A stretch of DNA of 41,259 bases, taken from Oscillospiraceae bacterium. GTDB lineage: Bacteria > Bacillota > Clostridia > Christensenellales > Aristaeellaceae. The DNA lies in assembly GCA_031269355.1 (NCBI GenBank), contig JAISZG010000045.1:1-41259 (forward strand), written 5' to 3'. Every line of letters starts with the position of its first letter. The stretch's first letter is position 1. Made by a program: the position numbers and the translations under genes. Below the pieces are notes generated by a model, which worked only from the letters and a program-made list of their open reading frames with translations, was not told where the DNA came from and ran no database searches. Shown in pieces: positions 28,568-37,057 of this stretch.

Positions 28568-30478
28568 ATGCGAGAGTCTCGTCGTATTGGTCTTTCCTGG
28601 TTACTGCTGTCGCTGCTGCTGCTGCTTCTGACCGCCTGCGGGCAGAAAACGGAGATTCAATCTGAAGATTTTGTATTCATGCTGAATAATACAAATGAAT
28701 ATGCACGAATTCTGCGCTACAAAGGTGCGGGCGAAGAAGCGATTATTCCGGAATCTATGGGCGGCAAGCCCGTTAAGGAAGTGGCGGCAAGCACATTCGC
28801 CGCGTCGCCACACGTAACGAGCGTGTCTATTCCCGCGAGCGTTACAAAAATCGAAGATCCGTCGTTTCACGCGCTGCCAAAACTTTCAACCATAACAGTC
28901 GCGGAAGGCAGTGTCGGTTTTGTAGTACAAGATGGCGTGCTATATCAGAAAATGATGAAAACGGTTTATTGCTATCCTCAGGGTAAAACGAGCGATAGCT
29001 TTACTTTGCCGGACACAATCACAACAATAGGGGAGTACGCGTTTTATAACTCCCAACTGAATAACATTAAAATGGGGAGCGGCGTAACAAAGGTTTATGC
29101 CAATGCCTTTGCGGCAAGCGCGAAGCTAACGAATATCGAGCTATCGCCAAAATTGTCTCAACTGTATGATCGCGCGTTCGCAAACTGCGCTAACTTGGCG
29201 AGCGTAGAGTTGCCTCAAAGCCTGACGTCGATCGGCGCGGGGTGTTTTGCGGGATGCGAATCGCTGACAACCATTTCAGTACCGCCTTCAGTGAACGTTA
29301 TAAAGGAAAACGCGTTTGAAAACTGCGCAAGGTTAGCGACCGTCGATATACAAGGAACTGGAGTGCAGCGCGTCGCAGCGGATACGTTCAGCGGGTGCGT
29401 AAACCTTACTGAGGTTACATTTGCCGGCGAGTTAATCGGTATAGCGGAACGTGCGTTCTATGGATGCGTTTCGCTGCCTAGAGTCTCAATTACGGATAAG
29501 TTGACCGTGATCGGAACCGATGCGTTCAGCGGCTGCGCTGCCTTGACTGAGGTTACTCTTCCCGAAGCGCTTACGTTTATTGGGGCGCGAGCGTTCGCCG
29601 GTACCGCTTATCTTGATGCATATGAAAATGAGTACGCAGTGACTGATAGTGGCGTATTGCTGGCTTACTCCGGTTCAGATACTAATATTATAGTGCCGGA
29701 CGGGGTAATAGTCGTATCATATATTAATGGCGGGGTAATATCTGTGACTGTTCCTGAAGGAGTCGCCTATATTGCCGACGGCGCGTTTGAAGGCTGTGAT
29801 AAGCTGGCTGAAGTAAATCTGCCCTCGACCTTAACGGCGATAGGTGCGAGGGCGTTCAAAGGCTGCTCGTCGCTTACCTCGTTTAACGTACCTGCAAGGG
29901 TTAATGCCATCGGGGACGGATGTTTTATTGGATGCTCCGGTATTGAGAACTTTTATGTTAACCCAGCAAACACTACGTTTGTGTCGGACAAGGGCGTTCT
30001 GTACGATAATATGCGGAAGTATCTGATTTGGTATCCTGCATCAAGTACCGCAACGTCTTATGTTATGCCGTACGGAGCCAAAAAGATAACGGCGAACGCC
30101 CTGCAAGGCGCGAAGAACCTTGAAAGCTTCGACGCGTCCGCTTGCGAGGAAATGATTGAGCTTGAATCATATGCGTTTGCGGACTGCCCGAAACTCGCAT
30201 CCGTTAAGTTCACAATCAATTTTAGGAAAGTTGGAGATTACGCGTTCGCGAACTGCGCAAACCTGTTCGACTATGATACCACGTATACCATGACGGATAT
30301 TGGCGTTGGGGCTTATATGAATTGCGCGAAGCTGAAATCTCTTACACTAAGTCAACCGCTTGCCAGAATCGGTGAGCGCGCGTTCGATGGAATGGGGGAG
30401 TGCGTGTTCACCGTTTCCTCTTCCGTCGTCGGTGAAGAGTACGTAAAAACGTATGGCCTAAATTATAAGGAACAATAA
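28568..30478 (+). CDS. BspA-type leucine-rich-repeat lipoprotein
   Basis: The 636-residue protein has a lipoprotein signal (hydrophobic LSWLLLSLLLLLLTACGQ with lipobox LTAC, Cys at about 24) and then BspA-type leucine-rich repeats (LRR_5) from about 70 to 620. Repeats of about 23 residues follow AFxxCxxLxxVxLPxxLTxIG, for example AFSGCAALTEVTLPEALTFI and AFKGCSSLTSFNVPARVNAI. Two longer interruptions (about 345-385 and 460-505) resemble the usual beta insertions. ATG 28568 follows AAGGAG; a GTG at 28559 is within that site. It is probably anchored outside the membrane and may bind the polymer or host material. It is the first gene of the operon, an unusual place for an LRR protein in an ABC-sugar locus. 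Confidence 0.88.
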   Translation: MRESRRIGLSWLLLSLLLLLLTACGQKTEIQSEDFVFMLNNTNEYARILRYKGAGEEAIIPESMGGKPVKEVAASTFAASPHVTSVSIPASVTKIEDPSFHALPKLSTITVAEGSVGFVVQDGVLYQKMMKTVYCYPQGKTSDSFTLPDTITTIGEYAFYNSQLNNIKMGSGVTKVYANAFAASAKLTNIELSPKLSQLYDRAFANCANLASVELPQSLTSIGAGCFAGCESLTTISVPPSVNVIKENAFENCARLATVDIQGTGVQRVAADTFSGCVNLTEVTFAGELIGIAERAFYGCVSLPRVSITDKLTVIGTDAFSGCAALTEVTLPEALTFIGARAFAGTAYLDAYENEYAVTDSGVLLAYSGSDTNIIVPDGVIVVSYINGGVISVTVPEGVAYIADGAFEGCDKLAEVNLPSTLTAIGARAFKGCSSLTSFNVPARVNAIGDGCFIGCSGIENFYVNPANTTFVSDKGVLYDNMRKYLIWYPASSTATSYVMPYGAKKITANALQGAKNLESFDASACEEMIELESYAFADCPKLASVKFTINFRKVGDYAFANCANLFDYDTTYTMTDIGVGAYMNCAKLKSLTLSQPLARIGERAFDGMGECVFTVSSSVVGEEYVKTYGLNYKEQ

Positions 30479-30490
30479 AGAGGTAGTATA

Positions 30491-32695
30491 ATGATACTTC
30501 AAAACGAACGTGTATTGCTGGAACTCGCCGACAATACGGGAGTGTTTATACGACTGCTCGATAAGCAAAGCGGTATGGAATTCATTCAAGCGGCGGCGGA
30601 AACGCCTTTGCGCGTTAATGTGCAGGAGAATCCGCGCCGCATGAGGACGCTTAAGATTCAGGATTTTTCATACACTGCCAACACTGAGGGACTGTCTCTT
30701 TGTTGGAAGCTTGAACAGAACGTAACGCTTAAGGCTCGTGTGTGCTTGCTTCAAGATGGTTTTGGCGTTACCTCTGAAGCCGAGTGCGGCGGTGATGTGA
30801 CTGTTGAGACGGTCGAGTATCCCGTTATCGGCGGCATGGGGCGGTGGAGCGATGAATGCGAGATGGTGCATTCGTTCGCGACGGGTTTATTAGTGAAAAA
30901 TCCACTGGATAATTTCGCTGATGGAGAAGGCGTGCGATTTGCGCCTTATCCTGAGTGCTTCTCTGGCGCATCTATGCAGTTGTACGCGTATTACGCGCTT
31001 GATAAAGGCGGGCTTTGTTTCGCATCGGAAGATGGCGAGTCTCATCAGAAGTGGTTGAATCTATACCGCAATTGCGGCGCGATGGAAGCCTCGATGATGT
31101 ATGGATATGAGGACATAGGGGAAGGAAAGAGCGTTCATGCCCCGTATACATTTGCCGTGAGGTTTTTGGGCGGAAAAGGTTGGTGGGAAGCCGCGCAGAT
31201 GTATAAAGATTGGGCTGTGAAGCAGGATTGGTGCGCGCAAGGCGTGGCGGCGGAACGTGAGCACTGCGATTGGCTTATGAATGATGTAGGGTTGTTTACG
31301 TTCGGCATTAGCGCGGGACGCGATCGCTCAGAATATATTAAGAAATATCATAATGATGTGGGTACGAGTATATTTCACGTTCTAGGTCCTGACTGGACGA
31401 ATACGCCTCAAACGTTCACCGGCGAGTGTCCGGGTGGTCTAACGGACTGGGTTCCAACTAAATTTAACGCTGAGACGTTGTCCGCTATACATGAGGTCGG
31501 CGATTATTTTGCGCCGTTTGAATTTGACATGATGGCGTTGCCTAACAAAGCGGAAGCCGAAGAAGTGGCGGCGAACCGCCATGTGTTCCCCGCGCCGCCG
31601 TTTACATACAGCTGCGATAAGTATGAGTTTCATATGCTGTGCCCATGCCAGCCATACACTCATTATATACATGTTAAGCGCGACGAGCAGATCACGCGCG
31701 AGGCGGATGCTGACGCGATGTATTATGACATTTCCGCAAGCAATCTGTTACATGTATGCCTGTCAAAAGACCATGACCACCCTGTCGGCGGAGGAAATGT
31801 TTTGACAAGGGCGTACAAGAAACTTTACCGCGACACGAAAGACGCGTGCGCCAAAGTCAAGGGGCGGTATTTTCCTGTCGGTACTGAAATGGTAAACGAA
31901 GTGTTTCTGCCTGAGCTGGACTTTTATCAATCACGCGCCGGCGGTCAGCCGTGTTCCGCGCTTGAGATGTGGCCGTATAAAAAGCTTCTGGACAAAGGAG
32001 AGGCGCAACTTATCCCTATGTTTGATTTTGTCTATCATGAATACGGCGTAGTGCGCATGGACGGATGGGGGAAGCTCGTCGAGGAGATAGGCGATCTTTT
32101 CTACGATACTGTCGCGAAGATCTATCTTTGGGGTGGTCTGTATGAGTTGAATTATGAATATAGCCCCGCTGAAGCGTTTGACGGGGTGGAAACACGAGGA
32201 GACGAACATTATTATCCGTTCGGCGAGTTTGGCTATGAATACTCGCATGGCAGAGCGCGCTACCTGAGACAGTTCGCGGCGCTGCGCACCGGTATAGGCA
32301 ACCGCTACCTAGCGTATGGCCGTATGCTGCCGCCGCTTAGTATTAATGTTTCTGAACGTGAGAAGCACTATCATCACTATAATCACGGTCTGAAGGAGAT
32401 TTATTCAGGCGCAATTAACCTGCCTGCCGTACGCGCTTCCCGCTGGGAAACATGTGGGGGAGAATCGAAGTCTTACGCTTTGTTCTTTGTGAACACTGAG
32501 CTGGATGAACAAGCCGTAACGCTGAGTTTGTCGTCCGTTGACTATGACGGCGCGAGCATAGTAACGCAGTATGTATCTTTTGATCCCGCGTGTGAGCCAA
32601 CCAAAACAACGTTAGGGCACATACCTAAAGAAGGAGCATTGTCGCTATCTATTGCGTTGCCGACGCGCAAGATTATCATGCTGGAGATCAATTAG
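30491..32695 (+). CDS. DUF6259-like putative glycoside hydrolase
   Basis: The 734-residue protein resembles, from memory, DUF6259 proteins, which look like TIM-barrel glycosidases with an N-terminal beta-sandwich and a C-terminal beta domain. Visible landmarks are NPLDNFADGEGVRFAPYPEC, GKGWWEAAQMYKDWAVKQDW, FHVLGPDWTNTPQTFTGECP, ADADAMYYDISASN and HYHHYNHGLKEIYSGA. Acidic residues in YYDIS, GTEMVNEVF and the FDFVYHEYG region are candidate catalytic groups. There is no signal peptide, so it likely acts inside the cell on imported oligosaccharides. A ribosome binding site (AGAGGTAG) precedes ATG 30491, 12 nt after the LRR gene. Linkage specificity is unknown. Confidence 0.6.
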   Translation: MILQNERVLLELADNTGVFIRLLDKQSGMEFIQAAAETPLRVNVQENPRRMRTLKIQDFSYTANTEGLSLCWKLEQNVTLKARVCLLQDGFGVTSEAECGGDVTVETVEYPVIGGMGRWSDECEMVHSFATGLLVKNPLDNFADGEGVRFAPYPECFSGASMQLYAYYALDKGGLCFASEDGESHQKWLNLYRNCGAMEASMMYGYEDIGEGKSVHAPYTFAVRFLGGKGWWEAAQMYKDWAVKQDWCAQGVAAEREHCDWLMNDVGLFTFGISAGRDRSEYIKKYHNDVGTSIFHVLGPDWTNTPQTFTGECPGGLTDWVPTKFNAETLSAIHEVGDYFAPFEFDMMALPNKAEAEEVAANRHVFPAPPFTYSCDKYEFHMLCPCQPYTHYIHVKRDEQITREADADAMYYDISASNLLHVCLSKDHDHPVGGGNVLTRAYKKLYRDTKDACAKVKGRYFPVGTEMVNEVFLPELDFYQSRAGGQPCSALEMWPYKKLLDKGEAQLIPMFDFVYHEYGVVRMDGWGKLVEEIGDLFYDTVAKIYLWGGLYELNYEYSPAEAFDGVETRGDEHYYPFGEFGYEYSHGRARYLRQFAALRTGIGNRYLAYGRMLPPLSINVSEREKHYHHYNHGLKEIYSGAINLPAVRASRWETCGGESKSYALFFVNTELDEQAVTLSLSSVDYDGASIVTQYVSFDPACEPTKTTLGHIPKEGALSLSIALPTRKIIMLEIN

Positions 32696-32743
32696 TAAGC
32701 TATGCGTGCGAGCGCATGCACAATAAACGAGGAGGGAATCTTT

Positions 32744-34075
32744 ATGAAACGCGTACTATCACTCGTCCTAGTACTTATGATGGCGATGAGCTTAACGCTC
32801 ACTGCTGCCGTTGCTGAAACGACTATCGCCGAAGCTCCGCCCGCTAAGGACGGCGAGACTGTCGTCGAGTTCTGGTGCCAAATGTTTGAAGGCTGGAATC
32901 AAGATTGGGTGACCCATCAAGTCTACAGCTGGAACGCACGTGAAGATCGTCCGTTTTATGTGAAACTGACGCTGGTAGATGGCGCGGCTCTCGCCGAGAT
33001 GACAGCCGCCGCGCGCGCTGCAGACACCATGCCGGATGTTATTAACGGCAGTTACGGCAATGTTGCGAATGATTACAATAATGGTTACATACTCGATCTG
33101 AAGCAGCTTATTCCGCAAAGTTCGTGGGATGATCTACTGGACTCCGCCAGAGAATTCATTACGGTTGGCGATGCTTATGTAGCCTATCCATGGATGCTTG
33201 AACCGGCTGTCGTTATGTATTATGACAAAGACGCGTTTGCCGAAGTCGGCCTTGACCCCGACAGCCCGCCCACGACATGGGAAGAGCTGGTCGAATACGC
33301 GAAACTACTGACCACGCCCGACAGATTCGGCGTTGATGTTGACTTGACCTATAACTTTTGGGGCTGGATGTATACCGCGAACGACAATCAGTATCTGCTG
33401 ACTGATGATTGGTCATCGGCGAACATTGATTCGCAGGGGATGCGGGATCTTGCGGAGTTTTATCGCAGCTTCCGCAATGACGGCTATGCTTCTCAAACGC
33501 CGCTTAAGTTTCAGAATGAAGGCGTTTATGCCGTTCTTGAAGGACGTTCCGCAATCGCGTTTTCAGGCTCTTGGGGCGTGGGCGGTATAAACACTGACTA
33601 TCCCGAAAAAATAAACTCTATCGGTGTGGCGGCGGCTCCTACGAAGGATGGATCGCCTTTCCGCAGCACGTCTGGAGGCTGGTCGTTTGTCGTTGACGCG
33701 CATAGCGATCATCCGCAGGAATCGGCAGATTTCATCAACTATATGCTTGGTTCGACCGTAGAAAATGTCGCAGACTTCTTTGTGGCCGCAAATTTCTCGA
33801 AGTTTACGACGCGTAAGTCTGTCGCTGAATATCTCGTGGCAAACACCGCAGCGTCCACGGACGAACGGATTCAAACAATTCAGTCTGACATCATGCCTTA
33901 CGTAATCGCAGAACCTATTTATCCGTGGGAAATTACTCAATATGGGCTTAATATGCTCGCGTCAGTTTCAGTAGACGGCGTCCCGATTGACGACGCGATA
34001 GCGGAGGCTGATAAGCTTATTAATGCATACATATCGGATAATGGTCTTGCGGGTAAGAATCCGAAGGCGCAATAA
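32744..34075 (+). CDS. ABC transporter sugar-binding protein
   Basis: The 443-residue extracellular solute-binding protein (family 1 type) has the signals EFWCQMFEGWNQDW, VMYYDKDAFAEVGLDPDSPP, TTWEELVEYAKLLT and AFSGSWGVGGI. The signal peptide MKRVLSLVLVLMMAMSLTLT ends TAAVAETT, a type I cleavage site with no lipobox cysteine, which is unusual for a Gram-positive binding protein. ATG 32744 follows GGAGGGA; the frame extends to 32702 without a site. It precedes the two permeases and should deliver oligosaccharide to them. A hairpin after the stop may keep its mRNA abundant. Confidence 0.93.
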   Translation: MKRVLSLVLVLMMAMSLTLTAAVAETTIAEAPPAKDGETVVEFWCQMFEGWNQDWVTHQVYSWNAREDRPFYVKLTLVDGAALAEMTAAARAADTMPDVINGSYGNVANDYNNGYILDLKQLIPQSSWDDLLDSAREFITVGDAYVAYPWMLEPAVVMYYDKDAFAEVGLDPDSPPTTWEELVEYAKLLTTPDRFGVDVDLTYNFWGWMYTANDNQYLLTDDWSSANIDSQGMRDLAEFYRSFRNDGYASQTPLKFQNEGVYAVLEGRSAIAFSGSWGVGGINTDYPEKINSIGVAAAPTKDGSPFRSTSGGWSFVVDAHSDHPQESADFINYMLGSTVENVADFFVAANFSKFTTRKSVAEYLVANTAASTDERIQTIQSDIMPYVIAEPIYPWEITQYGLNMLASVSVDGVPIDDAIAEADKLINAYISDNGLAGKNPKAQ

Positions 34076-34085
34076 CTCCTGTTAA

Positions 34086-34110
34086 GGGGGGAACGCATTA
34101 CGTTCCCCCC
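34086..34110 (+). promoter_or_regulatory. Intercistronic hairpin between binding protein and permease genes
   Basis: A perfect 10-bp stem (34086-34095 and 34101-34110) with a 5-nt loop lies 10 nt after the binding-protein stop. There is no T-run, so it is more likely a mRNA-stabilising or partial-termination element that raises binding-protein level relative to permeases, as after malE in enteric bacteria. Confidence 0.6.
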
Positions 34111-34137
34111 CTGCCGAACCTGAAGGGAGTTTCTATA

Positions 34138-35052
34138 ATGGTCGTAAATAGTTCTGTCGATAAACGGCGCAGAACGCCAACCAGCCGTATGGATCACATA
34201 ACCGCGTACGCGATGATCATCCCGTCCCTCGCGTTGCTTGGCGTGTTTGTTTTGTATCCTCTATATACATCCATAACAAAATCGCTGACCGACTGGAACT
34301 TCTACAACTCAATGTATGTGGGGTTGAAGAACTACACAGTCGCGCTGCGCAATCCCACGTTCCATAGAGCGTTTCAGAATATCCTGCTGTATATATTGTT
34401 CTCGGTGCCCATCGGCGTGGTGCTTCCGTTCCTGTTCGCGCATTGTGTAAAACGTTTACAGGGCATGTACGGCGCGGCAATAAAGACAGCTTTGTATATA
34501 CCCAGCATAATTTCAGGTGTTATCAGCTCCGTTATCTTTCTTTTCATACTCGATTACCAAGGCGGACTCATCAATAACCTACTGCGTTCATTAGGAATGA
34601 CGCGCGTAAACTTTATGGCGCAGCCTACTTCCGCTATGCTCTCTATCGTGTTCACGGGTTTTTGGGGAGGGTTTGGATACAGTACTCTATATCAGCTTGC
34701 GGGTCTTAACAATATTCCGGACTCATACTATGAGGCTGCTATGTTGGATGGCGCAGGTGCCTTTAAACGGATGATATATGTAACAATACCTTGTATGAAA
34801 AATATATTCCTGCTGTGTCTTGTGAATGGTATCGGCGGAACGTTGATGATGATGGAATTGCCGCTGCTCATGACAAACGGCGGGCCTAACAATGCTACCA
34901 TCACGCCGGTTATGTATATATATAAAATGTTCTCCGATTCCGCTGTCAGTATGGGATATATGCTGGCTTGCTCTATCATAATGATGGTGTTTTCCAGCGC
35001 CTTTACGTGCATCGTATTTTTCCTCATCAAACCCGATAAATCTCTTGAGTAG
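34138..35052 (+). CDS. ABC sugar permease, MalF/UgpA type
   Basis: The 304-residue protein has six hydrophobic segments (first at about 28-48) and the EAA loop YYEAAMLDGAGAFKRMIYVT that docks the ATPase. It forms a heterodimer with the next gene product. The start ATG 34138 follows GAAGGGAG. No ATPase gene is in this operon, so a shared MsmK/UgpC-like ATPase elsewhere must drive transport. Confidence 0.95.
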   Translation: MVVNSSVDKRRRTPTSRMDHITAYAMIIPSLALLGVFVLYPLYTSITKSLTDWNFYNSMYVGLKNYTVALRNPTFHRAFQNILLYILFSVPIGVVLPFLFAHCVKRLQGMYGAAIKTALYIPSIISGVISSVIFLFILDYQGGLINNLLRSLGMTRVNFMAQPTSAMLSIVFTGFWGGFGYSTLYQLAGLNNIPDSYYEAAMLDGAGAFKRMIYVTIPCMKNIFLLCLVNGIGGTLMMMELPLLMTNGGPNNATITPVMYIYKMFSDSAVSMGYMLACSIIMMVFSSAFTCIVFFLIKPDKSLE

Positions 35053-35067
35053 GAAGGAGGAAGAGCG

Positions 35068-35901
35068 ATGCGCGCTGTAGAGAGAAAAACGTTTACGGTG
35101 TTTTCATATGTGTTTTGTTTTCTTCTGATACTGCTATGCCTTATTCCGCTGATTTGGATGATAGTGTCTTCGTTTAAGCTGGACAGGGAAGTATGGGCGT
35201 ATCCGTTTAGGTTCTTTCCGAATAAGTGGCTGCCGAACAACTATCAGACGCTGTTCACATCAAAGCGCGTCGACTACGTTCAAGCGCTTCTAAATACCGC
35301 GTTCGTCGCCGTCATTCATGTCACGTTAAAGCTCGCGATTGAGACGATGTCCGCGTATGCATACGCGCGTCTTGAGTTTCGCTTTAAGACGCTGATGTGG
35401 CGGGTGACGCTGTTCACGATGTTTATACCTAATATAGCAATACTACTTACCTCGTTCGTAACTGTCAAGCAGTTGGGCATGCTGGATACTTTCTGGGTTC
35501 TGATAATACCTTCGCTGGCAGGCGCTTACGGTATATTCTTCTACCGCCAGTTTTTCCTTAATATTCCCCTTTCGATGGAGGAAGCGGCGCTGGTTGATGG
35601 CGCGTCTCGGTTTCGGATCTATTGGAATGTGTTCCTGCCAAACGCGAAAGCCCCAATGGTGCTTTTGGGGACAGGTAGCTTTATCGGCGTATGGAACTCG
35701 TTCATATGGCCTTCTCTAACTATTACAAGCCCCACGAAGTATCAGGTGATGCAGGTTATTCGCTCGTTCCGCAATATGTATAGCGAGGCGTTTGGCGTGG
35801 TTATGGCAGCCTCGGCGATCGGCGCGATACCGCCGCTTATAGTGTTCCTGATATTCCAGCGGTATATCATTAAGGGAATGCTCATATCTGGCATTAAGTA
35901 A
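35068..35901 (+). CDS. ABC sugar permease, MalG/UgpE type
   Basis: The 277-residue protein has six hydrophobic segments (first at about 9-33) and the EAA loop MEEAALVDGASRFRIYWNVF. ATG 35068 follows AAGGAGG, 15 nt after the first permease. The N-terminal VERKTFTVFSYVF and the segment WMIVSSFKLDREVWAYPFRF fit CUT1 carbohydrate permeases. It pairs with the product at 34138-35052. Confidence 0.95.
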   Translation: MRAVERKTFTVFSYVFCFLLILLCLIPLIWMIVSSFKLDREVWAYPFRFFPNKWLPNNYQTLFTSKRVDYVQALLNTAFVAVIHVTLKLAIETMSAYAYARLEFRFKTLMWRVTLFTMFIPNIAILLTSFVTVKQLGMLDTFWVLIIPSLAGAYGIFFYRQFFLNIPLSMEEAALVDGASRFRIYWNVFLPNAKAPMVLLGTGSFIGVWNSFIWPSLTITSPTKYQVMQVIRSFRNMYSEAFGVVMAASAIGAIPPLIVFLIFQRYIIKGMLISGIK

Positions 35902-35916
35902 GAAAAGGTGTAAACT

Positions 35917-37026
35917 ATGAAGAAGTGCGTTCTGATACTCTTGGCTCTAATGATGCTGTCAGATGTCGGCTGTGTATTCGCGGAAGACGCGGACATATAC
36001 GGCCTGCCGAATAAGTCCTCTCATCTGACGGACGGTCTGTTGGTTGCCGAAGTTAGTAAGATGGCGCAGATTACGGGGGAAGATAGCGCAAACAAGACAC
36101 AGTCGCGCTTTAACGTTTGGGGTACTGACTTGGGTTCTATGACTGAAATGGAAGGCATCGTATATATGTTCTGCGGGGATACCTTTTCTACGAAGGACAG
36201 TGACGATTGGCGTAGTAACGTCCTTTTTCTCATAGAAGATGACGATCCTTCCAACGGGCTGACAATAACCGGAACGATTGAGGATAAATGGGGACGTTCC
36301 AAGGAATTGCTGATTAGCAGAAAGATTGACAATATTCAAATAACAATTATACCGACCAATATATTTGCTATCGGGGATACGTTGTACTGTGTCTATATGT
36401 CGGTTAAGCACTGGCTGCCGCAAGGCGGAATGTGGGAGTGCGGTTATTCAGGGCTTGCAAAGTCTGAAGATAAAGGGCAGACATGGCAGAAGCTGAATAA
36501 CGTGCAGTGGCAAGGTGACAGTAACTTTTGCCAGACGGCAAACTGCTTAGTTGGCGATACAATGTACATATGGGGTATACCGTCTGGCAGATACGGCGGG
36601 GTCGCGCTAATGAAGGTGCCTGTTGACGGGCTGGAGGATTTTGAGGCTTACAGCTATTATACGGGTAATGATGAAAACGGCAAGCCTGTTTGGGTTAAAG
36701 GCAGTGAGGGTATATATCGGGCGAAAGCTATCATTAACGCTCCTGTTGGCGAAATATCAGTTATATATAACGAGTATCTCGGCAACTTCATAATGACATA
36801 CCTGCATGAAGGGCGAGGCATAGTGATGCGTGAAGGCGTTATGCCTTGGGGCGAATGGGGCGGCGAAGTGATGCTTGCGAGCGGGACGAAGTACGCGTCG
36901 CTGTACGGCGGGTTCATGTGCGATAAGTATGTGGAGAACGACGGCCAGACGTTCTACTTCGCAATGAGCCAGTTCTTCCCAATCTATAACATAATGTGGA
37001 TGAAGGCGGAACTTACGATTGAGTGA
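35917..37026 (+). CDS. Secreted DUF4185 protein, candidate endo-D-arabinanase
   Basis: The 369-residue protein has a signal peptide (MKKCVLILLALMMLSDVGC, likely cleaved after VFA) and then a propeller-like DUF4185 region from about 35 with RFNVWGTDLGSM, MEGIVYMFCGDTFSTKDSDD, a repeated sialidase-like stretch SGLAKSEDKGQTWQKL, and MPWGEWGGEVMLASG. Some DUF4185 proteins from Dysgonomonas and mycobacteria are endo-D-arabinanases (assigned to GH183 as I recall). The Cys at 19 is preceded by Asp-Val-Gly, a poor lipobox. It lies between the permeases and GH172, as expected if it makes oligosaccharides outside the cell. Activity is inferred. Confidence 0.78.
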   Translation: MKKCVLILLALMMLSDVGCVFAEDADIYGLPNKSSHLTDGLLVAEVSKMAQITGEDSANKTQSRFNVWGTDLGSMTEMEGIVYMFCGDTFSTKDSDDWRSNVLFLIEDDDPSNGLTITGTIEDKWGRSKELLISRKIDNIQITIIPTNIFAIGDTLYCVYMSVKHWLPQGGMWECGYSGLAKSEDKGQTWQKLNNVQWQGDSNFCQTANCLVGDTMYIWGIPSGRYGGVALMKVPVDGLEDFEAYSYYTGNDENGKPVWVKGSEGIYRAKAIINAPVGEISVIYNEYLGNFIMTYLHEGRGIVMREGVMPWGEWGGEVMLASGTKYASLYGGFMCDKYVENDGQTFYFAMSQFFPIYNIMWMKAELTIE

Positions 37027-37057
37027 ACCCAATAATAAATATGAGGTGACGTGTTAC

